Shown one piece after another: positions 5,908 to 9,991 of a stretch of DNA of 9,991 nt. This DNA comes from JBGPHT01 sp041484525 (GTDB lineage: Bacteria > Acidobacteriota > Terriglobia > Bryobacterales > Bryobacteraceae). Numbering within the stretch: position 1 is the first letter of the stretch; each line of letters begins with the position of its first letter. A program made the translations under genes and the position numbers. Below the pieces are notes generated by a model, which searched no databases, was not told where the DNA came from, and worked only from the letters and a program-made list of their open reading frames with translations. The stretch lies in NCBI GenBank assembly GCA_041484525.1, contig JBGPHT010000221.1:1-9991 (forward strand). Reading direction: 5' to 3'.

Positions 5908-8900
5908 ATGAAACACCAGTCCATTTCTATCATCAGCCTGGCACTTGTCTGCGCCACAGCGGGATTCCCGCAGATTACTCTCAATCAGGTGCCGTCGCGC
6001 ATCGTCGGCCATCCGAATGCGGAGCAACTCGCGGTAGCCTCTTCGAACCCGAACCTGGTGGAAGGCCGCGAGTTCTATTCGCCTCAGGGGATCGCCCTCG
6101 ATACCTCGGTCACGCCACCTTATGTTTATGTCAGCGATGCCGGGAACAACCGCGTACTCGCCTGGAAGAGTGCCACCGGCTTCCGCAACGGCGACCCTGC
6201 CGACCTCGTGATCGGGCAGCGTGACAAATTCACCACCAACCCCCAGGGACCGTTCCAAAACGGGCTGCAGACGGGTTTGTACAACCCAACCGGCCTTGCG
6301 GTGCACATTGGCGATTTGTGGGTGGTCGACAGCGGCAACAACCGCCTGCTGCGCTATCCCACGCCGTTCCAGCACAGCGACCAGTTTCCCGACCTCGTCA
6401 TCGGCCAGACCAGCCTCAATGGGCGCAGCCAGAACTTCAGCGGCGCCATAGACACTAAGGGCATATACCTCAATACCATTTCGAACAACAACCCGGTCCC
6501 GGGCAGCATCGCGTTCGACAACCAAAACAGCAACGGCAACCTGTGGTTTACCGATGCCGGCAACCGGCGTGTGTTGCGCTTCCGGTTCACGGACATCAAC
6601 GCGAAAGTGAACGGTCCTGCCGCCGACCTCGTGATCGGCCAAAGGGACCCTTTCACGGTAACGGTGCTGAACCCCAACACACCCACCTCACAGCAGCCGC
6701 GCGATATTCTCGCCGTCCCTAACGCCATCGCTTTCGATACGAAGGGACGGCTCTACATCAGCGATTCTGATTTCGGGTCGATCAACCGCGTGGCCGTCTT
6801 CGACGCCACTCTGCATCCGCTCGCCAGCGGCATGCAAGCCGACCGCTACATGGGCGTGATTGAGCCGCCGTTGGCGGGCCAGACCATCGACGAGAGCCAG
6901 AAAGGAAAAACCCTCATGGGCCCCGGGGGGATCTTTTTTCTGCCCGGCACGCAGGGATTGGGCGTGCTTGACACTGCTAGCAGCCGCATCCTGATCTTTG
7001 ATCCATACGAATCGTGGCCGCCCCAGAACACGCAGTTTTCCCCCCAGGCGAGAACGGTCTTCGGCCAGCAGGGTAGTATCACCTTGCGGACCGTGAATAG
7101 CGGCAAGCCCCGTCCGTCGGAGAGTACGCTGGCGAACCCGGTCGCGGCCACGTACTTCACCAACACCAACGAGTTGTATATCGCCGATAGCAACAACAAT
7201 CGCGTCATCGTGATACCGTTCCAGAACGGATCTTTCACCTCCGCCACCCGCGTGTTGGGACAGGACCGGTTCGACACGAACTCAATCAATCTGATCGAGG
7301 GCCGCGAGTTCCAGTTCAATGGGTCTGGATCGTCGGATGCCGCAATCGCCATCGACAGCACCGGCGACGTGCCGCACCTCTACGTCTCTGACCCGTACAA
7401 CAATCGCGTGCTCGGGTTCCGTGACGCGCGCAAGGTGGCCGCCGGAATCAAGGCCGATATCGTGATCGGCCAGCCCGACCTGCAGACGGCGTTGTGCAAT
7501 TATCCGAGCGGCAGCGGCGTCAACACCCAGCCGACGCAGTCCAGCCTCTGCGTCCCAATCGGCATCGTCGTGGATTCCAGCGGTAATCTCTACGTAGCCG
7601 ATACACTCAACGGGCGGGTGCTGCGGTTTCCTGCCCCGTTCTCGCACCCTGGCCAGCAGCAGGCCGATCTGGTGCTCGGGCAGCAAGATTTCACATCCCC
7701 CAGCATCACGGACCCCAGCGCGCGCACTATGTCCCGGCCGTACGGCTTGGCGATCGCCGGCCCGGCGATCACCCCCATTGGCCTGCTGGTTTCGGACGTG
7801 GCGCTCAACCGCGTGCTCTTTTTCCCGTTCACCAGCAACGGAACGTTCATTGCGGGAACGGATAACGGCAAATCGGCCACCAAGGTTTTCGGGCAGCTCG
7901 AATTCTCCGCGAAGGATCCGGGCGTTGACGATACCAGGATGAACGGCCCGCGTCACATCGCTGCCGACACGAGTGCCCAGTTCTACGTCACCGATCCCGG
8001 CAACAACCGCATCCTGATCTTTGACCAAGTTCTGAACAACCAGGACAAGGGAGCTCACGCCGCATTACCGCTTCCCAATTTGCAGAGCCCCCAAGGCATC
8101 TTCGTCAGCCAGAGAACTGGCGAAATCTGGTACACCGAAACTGGTGGGAGGCTGGCGGTGCGCTGTCCGCGGTTCGACGCGCTGGTGATCGGTGGGGCAG
8201 CCGCCTGCACTACTCGGATTCCTGCGGCCAACGCGACGCTGGCGGTGGCGCAGGACCAGTTCGACGATCTGTTCGTGGCCGATGCCAGCAACCGAATCGG
8301 AATCTACTTCCCCGGCTTGGCCACCCTCAATGGCGCCAGTTTTCTCAACCGTTCGCTGGCGCCTGGAATGGTCGCCTCCCTCTTCCCGCTCAGTGCGACG
8401 AATCAGTTCGGCAAAGACACGGCCAACTTTAACGAACTCCCGAACCCGCTGCCTCTGCCCAAGACACTGGCTGATATCCAGGTGCTTTTCAACGGCCAAC
8501 CTGCACCGCTTTACTATGTCGCGCCGGGGCAACTTAATTTCCTAGTGCCGATGAGCGCGCCTACGACCGGGACCGCGGATCTCACGGTGATACACCCTTC
8601 AACCGGGCAAATCCTGGCTGCGGGCCTGGTCTCGATGAACTCCTCCTCGCCGGGTATATTTGCATTTGGCACGCTTGCCAAGCCCGGCACAACACCACCG
8701 GTCCCCGCGCAAGCGGCGGCGCTGAACCAGGACAACACGACAAACAGCCCCACGAACGCTGCCGCCCGGGGGTCGGTAATTCAGATCTTCGCAACTGGCC
8801 AAGGATTCGTGCCCGGTGCACCCCCCGACGGAGAAGCTCCATCGGGAACGATCAACACGCCCACCAAGCCGCGGGTTTTCATCGCGCCTGTGTTCGTGGA

Positions 8901-9102
8901 CGACCCTGCGGCGACTGCAGAGGAAGGCGATCATATTCCTTACTCGGGATTGGCCCCAGGACTAGTCGGCGTTTGGCAGATCAATGTTCAGATTCCTATG
9001 AAAGTTCCGCCCGGGGCCCAAGTGCCAATTCTGATCCTGATGAATAGCCTTCCCAACTCGGATGCGCAATCAGGATTCATGATGACAATCGCAGTGAAGT
9101 AG
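5908..9102 (+). CDS. Secreted NHL-repeat beta-propeller protein with TIGR03437 C-terminal domain
   Basis: A 1064-residue exported protein. Residues 1 to about 20 are a Sec signal peptide (MKHQS, hydrophobic IISLALVCATAG, then FPQ). Residues from about 45 to 800 hold about eleven NHL-like blades of the kind YVSDAGNNRVLAW, WVVDSGNNRLLRY, WFTDAGNRRVLRF, YIADSNNNRVIVI, YVADTLNGRVLRF and YVTDPGNNRILIF. These suffice for one large or two stacked beta-propellers. Between blades a phrase of the type ADLVIGQRDKF, ADIVIGQPDLQ or TKVFGQLEFS recurs eight times, which suggests a longer repeating unit. Residues from about 805 to 1064 (FLNRSLAPGMVASLFPLS, PLYYVAPGQLNFLVP, MNSSSPGIFAFG, GSVIQIFATGQGFVPG, APGLVGVWQINVQIP) match the domain catalogued as TIGR03437, abundant in Solibacter and of unknown function. 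NHL propellers usually bind proteins or ligands; a catalytic role cannot be excluded. A weak TGGA lies before the ATG. The gene is divergent from mqnA across 148 bases without other features. Confidence 0.9.
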   Translation: MKHQSISIISLALVCATAGFPQITLNQVPSRIVGHPNAEQLAVASSNPNLVEGREFYSPQGIALDTSVTPPYVYVSDAGNNRVLAWKSATGFRNGDPADLVIGQRDKFTTNPQGPFQNGLQTGLYNPTGLAVHIGDLWVVDSGNNRLLRYPTPFQHSDQFPDLVIGQTSLNGRSQNFSGAIDTKGIYLNTISNNNPVPGSIAFDNQNSNGNLWFTDAGNRRVLRFRFTDINAKVNGPAADLVIGQRDPFTVTVLNPNTPTSQQPRDILAVPNAIAFDTKGRLYISDSDFGSINRVAVFDATLHPLASGMQADRYMGVIEPPLAGQTIDESQKGKTLMGPGGIFFLPGTQGLGVLDTASSRILIFDPYESWPPQNTQFSPQARTVFGQQGSITLRTVNSGKPRPSESTLANPVAATYFTNTNELYIADSNNNRVIVIPFQNGSFTSATRVLGQDRFDTNSINLIEGREFQFNGSGSSDAAIAIDSTGDVPHLYVSDPYNNRVLGFRDARKVAAGIKADIVIGQPDLQTALCNYPSGSGVNTQPTQSSLCVPIGIVVDSSGNLYVADTLNGRVLRFPAPFSHPGQQQADLVLGQQDFTSPSITDPSARTMSRPYGLAIAGPAITPIGLLVSDVALNRVLFFPFTSNGTFIAGTDNGKSATKVFGQLEFSAKDPGVDDTRMNGPRHIAADTSAQFYVTDPGNNRILIFDQVLNNQDKGAHAALPLPNLQSPQGIFVSQRTGEIWYTETGGRLAVRCPRFDALVIGGAAACTTRIPAANATLAVAQDQFDDLFVADASNRIGIYFPGLATLNGASFLNRSLAPGMVASLFPLSATNQFGKDTANFNELPNPLPLPKTLADIQVLFNGQPAPLYYVAPGQLNFLVPMSAPTTGTADLTVIHPSTGQILAAGLVSMNSSSPGIFAFGTLAKPGTTPPVPAQAAALNQDNTTNSPTNAAARGSVIQIFATGQGFVPGAPPDGEAPSGTINTPTKPRVFIAPVFVDDPAATAEEGDHIPYSGLAPGLVGVWQINVQIPMKVPPGAQVPILILMNSLPNSDAQSGFMMTIAVK

Positions 9103-9135
9103 GGTTCCGCCGCGGACCAAGCAGGCGCAGGGCTA

Positions 9136-9174
9136 AGTACGGTCCTATCTCGGCATAGGTTACGCTCCGGTACT
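9136..9174 (+). other. Nested inverted repeat between the two exported-protein genes
   Basis: AGTACGG (9136-9142) pairs with CCgGTACT (9167-9174, one bulged G), and inside it CCTAT (9144-9148) pairs with ATAGG (9155-9159). The outer arm overlaps TATACT (9174-9179), a good -10 box for the PEP-CTERM gene, but no good -35 is present at the right distance. It may be a regulator site or the 3' structure of the NHL-protein transcript; there is no T-run. Confidence 0.35.
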
Positions 9175-9227
9175 ATACTGGCTCACCCATCGCGTGGCTA
9201 ATTGCACTTAGTGTGCAACCATTGGTC

Positions 9228-9914
9228 ATGCTCCTGAAAGTTAGTGTCATTACATTACTTGGCTCGGCGCTGCTCTGCGCGTCCGGTCTCAACATCGCAA
9301 ATCCGGGTTTTGAAAACCCCGATATCAGTGTCGGGACACTCGACAATTGCTCAGGTGGAGTTACTGGCCCGATCTATATGTACAACCCAACCGGGTGCGG
9401 CCAGGCATGGACGTTCGAAGGGGGTTCCGGACTGACTCACAATCCCTCGGCATTCGGCAATCCAGTGGGTCCCGATAGTTCCTCTCAATCCGCGTTTCTC
9501 CAGGATTTCTCGAGTTTCTCCCAGACCATCACCGGTATTAATATTGGCGGCCTGTACAGCCTCAGCTTCTATGCGATCCAGCGCGATTGCTGCGATGGTA
9601 GTTTTGCCCAGACAGTTTCCGTGGAATTCGATGGCACTGCACTTACCTTTAACAACAATGCCAACTCTTCCGTACTTCCGGCCACTACTGGTTGGGCACT
9701 GTACACAACCGACTCGTTCGTGGCTCAAAATGCATCCGCGGTGTTGAGGTTCAGCGGTAACTATGCAGGTCACGATGCGACGGCGTTCGTCGATGGGATT
9801 ACATCAACGCAAGCTACACAGGAACTCGGAGGAGAAGCGCCGGAACCCGGAACGTGGGGACTCCTGGCAGCCGGTTTCGGCGGCTTGATGTGGTTTCGCC
9901 GGCGTAAGCAGTAA
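9228..9914 (+). CDS. PEP-CTERM-sorted exported protein with DUF642-like jelly-roll domain
   Basis: A 228-residue protein from the ATG at 9228 (GTG at 9213 would add five residues; neither start has a clear ribosome site). A Sec signal peptide (KVSVITLLGSALLCASG) opens it. The mature part begins LNIANPGFENP and continues with SSSQSAFLQDFSSFSQTI, GLYSLSFYAIQRDC, VEFDGTALTF, FVAQNASAVLRFSG and AFVDGIT. This follows the order seen in DUF642 and galactose-binding-like jelly rolls: NGSFE-like start, buried Gln, 'G-Y-L-F', and a closing D-V/D-G. Cysteines at NC, GCG and DCCDG may form disulfides. The last 24 residues (about 205-228) are a PEP-CTERM signal: PEPGTWGLLAAGFGGLMWF and the basic end RRRKQ. 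Such proteins are processed by an exosortase, encoded elsewhere, and go to the surface or extracellular matrix, often with exopolysaccharide. The ligand is unknown. Confidence 0.88.
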   Translation: MLLKVSVITLLGSALLCASGLNIANPGFENPDISVGTLDNCSGGVTGPIYMYNPTGCGQAWTFEGGSGLTHNPSAFGNPVGPDSSSQSAFLQDFSSFSQTITGINIGGLYSLSFYAIQRDCCDGSFAQTVSVEFDGTALTFNNNANSSVLPATTGWALYTTDSFVAQNASAVLRFSGNYAGHDATAFVDGITSTQATQELGGEAPEPGTWGLLAAGFGGLMWFRRRKQ

Positions 9915-9929
9915 CTTCCCCGGAGATAA

Positions 9930-9960
9930 GCGCCGCGTCCGCTACCGCGCGGACGGGCGT
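9930..9960 (+). terminator. GC-rich hairpin after the PEP-CTERM gene, terminator candidate
   Basis: GCGCC-g-CGTCCGC (9930-9942) pairs with GCGGACG-GGCGT (9949-9960) around the loop TACCGC: 12 base pairs with one bulged G and one terminal G-T pair. It begins 15 bases after the stop codon. There is no T-run directly behind (TTTT comes about 20 bases later), so it may terminate weakly or protect the 3' end. Confidence 0.5.
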
Positions 9961-9991
9961 TCGGCGGCGCGGGAACGCTTTTGGGTGTACA

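Noticed and set aside
5049..6224. 391-residue open frame on the plus strand
   Set aside because: It is the complement of mqnA plus the intergenic gap and overlaps the NHL gene; His/Arg-rich composition is typical of a GC-rich shadow frame.
7282..8058. 258-residue minus-strand open frame inside the NHL gene (and similar ones at 5815-6642, 8065-8532)
   Set aside because: Antisense shadows of the NHL repeats; repeated Val/Asp/Arg phrases mirror the repeats on the coding strand.
1..9991. CRISPR array, rRNA, riboswitch or insertion-sequence ends
   Set aside because: No regularly spaced direct repeats, no rRNA-like conserved stretches, no known riboswitch core and no transposase or terminal inverted repeats were seen on either strand.

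Overview
The window looks like a high-GC chromosome from the Acidobacteriota, most likely the Solibacter/Bryobacterales group. Three things point that way: a large secreted NHL-repeat protein ending in the C-terminal domain catalogued as TIGR03437 (expanded in 'Candidatus Solibacter'), a PEP-CTERM-sorted exported protein, and a futalosine-pathway menaquinone gene. The taxonomy is inferred from protein families, because the window carries no rRNA.

Bases 1 to about 4360 are an accessory, partly decayed region. It opens with the remains of an S9-type (DPP-IV-like) peptidase broken by at least two, probably three, single-base frameshifts and cut off near base 970. A tyrosine recombinase gene directly follows; it carries an in-frame TGA and a one-base frameshift that separates its first catalytic arginine from the rest of the active site. 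Next come an apparently intact parDE-type toxin-antitoxin operon with its own promoter and a palindromic operator candidate, a small DUF2188-like gene, and a second, intact and unrelated tyrosine integrase on the minus strand. That integrase ends about 100 bases from the 3' end of a tRNA-Leu(GAG) gene, the usual arrangement for a genomic island inserted at a tRNA. I could not find a repeat of the tRNA 3' end in the window, so the island limits are not proven.

Bases 4364-5759 are core chromosome, all on the minus strand in the order mqnA, secG, tRNA-Leu(GAG). The secG-tRNA-Leu(GAG) pair matches the secG-leuU pair of Escherichia coli. A good sigma70-like promoter for secG overlaps the stop codon of mqnA. 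MqnA dehydrates chorismate in the first step of the futalosine menaquinone route, and SecG is a membrane subunit of the Sec translocon.

Bases 5908-9914 encode two exported proteins on the plus strand: a 1064-residue NHL beta-propeller protein with the TIGR03437 C-terminus, and a 228-233 residue PEP-CTERM protein with a jelly-roll-like (DUF642-like) ectodomain. The 110-base gap between them holds a nested inverted repeat and a -10-like box, and the window ends with a strong GC-rich hairpin after the PEP-CTERM gene.

I see no clearly new multi-gene system. The points most worth checking are the graveyard next to the tRNA (two integrases of different families around a live-looking toxin-antitoxin pair), the probably leaderless, self-regulated parDE promoter, and the conserved secG-tRNA-Leu junction used as the island boundary.
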